Origin: an uncultured Devosia sp.
Lineage (GTDB): Bacteria; Pseudomonadota; Alphaproteobacteria; Rhizobiales; Devosiaceae
Assembly (NCBI GenBank): GCA_913775215.1
Contig: CAJYKO010000435.1
Coordinates: 1-7,013, forward strand
Length of the DNA stretch: 7,013 nt
Direction: 5' to 3'
The position numbers and the translations under genes are program-made. The notes under the pieces were generated by a model. That model was not told the origin of the DNA. It did no database searches and saw only the letters and a list, made by a program, of their open reading frames with translations. This document shows, one piece after another, positions 6,901 through 7,013 of the stretch; position 1 is the stretch's first letter; each line of letters opens with the position of its first letter.

Positions 6901-7013
6901 GCCAGCATGCGCTTGCCCATGATTTCTCGGCTTGGCGGCGCGCGATCGTAAGGGAGGCAATCCCAGGCTGGCAGGTGAACGACAGTCCGTCCGGGCAGAA
7001 AACTGGCCAAAGC
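3945..7013 (-). CDS. mfd: Mfd-like transcription-repair coupling factor (N-terminus outside the window)
   Basis: A superfamily 2 dsDNA translocase that in E. coli Mfd pushes stalled RNA polymerase off DNA and recruits UvrA. The frame is open through 7013, so the start is missing; by comparison with about 1150-residue homologues some 110-140 residues are lost. Numbering from the codon at 7008-7010: UvrB-like region 1-160 (LPAWDCLPYDR, 14-24), degenerate middle domain to about 365, RNA-polymerase interaction domain 370-427 (LRVGDVVVHEDHGVG), Walker A GDVGFGKTE (521-529), DEEQ box (622-625), TATPIPR (648-654), TNIIESGLDVPRANT (761-775), QLRGRVGR (791-798), TRG region DLDLRGAGDLLG (842-853) and the C-terminal domain to LMDF. 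ATPase motifs are intact. Oddities lie in the UvrA-binding surface: positions matching E. coli Arg165 and Phe185 are Tyr109 and Thr129, while Arg181 is kept (Arg125). It may thus be a divergent paralogue rather than housekeeping mfd. No sdhE- or recG-like gene follows it. Confidence 0.92.
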   Translation of the reverse strand, partial: ALASFLPGRTVVHLPAWDCLPYDRAPPSREIMGKRMLALRQCLRRDSAPVLVLSVEAAIQKLPPINVVEASELALAQGQKLDREALKKFALETGYTIDDRVDEPGEIAFYGNVVDIFPADADEPVRITDTDNRILTIMRYDPRTQRTIDELDNLTLGAASEVITGGERGGPGQEHRLPEFYENLASICNYLPEARVILAGPIEERIERVLDQIAEAHSSADQFGDMHPLSVTGLYLDAAFWKAETKKRKAIDADLADLAPMKRFSSERLPGRALAKFLRDHAPGPVVLCGTEAERSRLVGLVKRSDHEPAQFAGSFAGVGDKPGLWLAGIDLDAGFFDSRSGLAVIAASDVFGSRFHAEEVDLNTLVAPLELRVGDVVVHEDHGVGILRDLTRVTTGELDEDTIELQYHGESKVMVPVTDFGKIWRYGAEAEAVTLDRLNTDAWHKKRAKVSLEIDDAAKHLANLAKDRLAAKADVLKPPKTDFDRLAQRFPYVETPDQTAAIKAVLDDLASGRPMNRLICGDVGFGKTEIALRAAAAAALAGKQVAMIAPTTVLVRQHLESFERRFAGTEIKVGTLSRLNSAAEARATKEALHSGEIRIVVATHAISGKDVELPELGLVIIDEEQRFGAKLKRQLQDMAQNVHLLSMTATPIPRSLQAAMVGLQDVSILATPPSRRRPIRTFVTPFDAATARTALLREMRRGGQSFVVVPRIEDIETVHAELRRIAPDLVVRVAHGGLKPQEIDEALMGFANGSGNVLLATNIIESGLDVPRANTMLVWRADRFGLAQLHQLRGRVGRGRIQGVAYLFLDPEQEIAENTRARLSTLEAFDRLGSGFQISARDLDLRGAGDLLGEDQAGHVHLIGSALYQQLLESALLGARSEKAESLRPAALNIGSLGTIPETYVPEAVVRINLYARLQRIAKRDDLDAFAEELEDRFGPLPEEVIQLITVTRIALAAGSIGVDRIDAGPLGIALTARGDNELARIAKSFSSECKVKEQRLIIERQDGVAVTKQLAELMDF

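Overview
The window is high-GC DNA with dense, short-spaced genes. The encoded proteins look alphaproteobacterial, most like Hyphomicrobiales (rhizobia/Devosia-type). That placement rests on codon use, GTG start use and the style of the Mfd-like protein (for example LPAWDCLPYDR). I could not run a search to confirm it.

Left part (1-3236, plus strand): a tightly packed catabolic or transport operon. It opens with the last codons of an unidentified gene. Next come a CUT1/UgpC-MalK-type ABC transporter ATPase, a family III (CaiB/BaiF) CoA-transferase and a CitE-like (HpcH/HpaI superfamily) CoA-ester lyase. The second and third of these complete genes each start inside the stop codon of the gene before (GTGA and ATGA overlaps), so translational coupling is likely. 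A reasonable reading is import of a substrate, activation to a CoA thioester by the transferase, and retro-aldol cleavage by the lyase. A transferase/lyase pair of this kind is known from itaconate and citramalate catabolism, but the actual substrate cannot be read from this window. A fourth reading frame starts with a good ribosome-binding site inside the end of the lyase gene. It begins like an isochorismatase-family hydrolase and stops after 19 codons, so the operon seems to have lost its tail here.

Middle part (about 3194-3944): a gene-poor stretch that looks decayed. It holds the presumed stub of the fourth operon gene. On the minus strand it holds a short two-helix membrane protein that ends in a HAMP-like motif and resembles the front end of a sensor kinase without its periplasmic and kinase parts. 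A cluster of four adjacent stem-loops lies at 3756-3842; one of them, followed by five T residues, fits a plus-strand intrinsic terminator.

Right part (3945-7013, minus strand): most of a large Mfd-type (transcription-repair coupling factor) ATPase, cut at its N-terminus by the window edge. The RNA-polymerase-interaction and translocase regions are present with their motifs. However, two of the three residues that E. coli Mfd uses to bind UvrA are replaced, so this may be a divergent Mfd paralogue rather than the housekeeping protein.

No rRNA, tRNA, CRISPR array or intact insertion sequence was seen.
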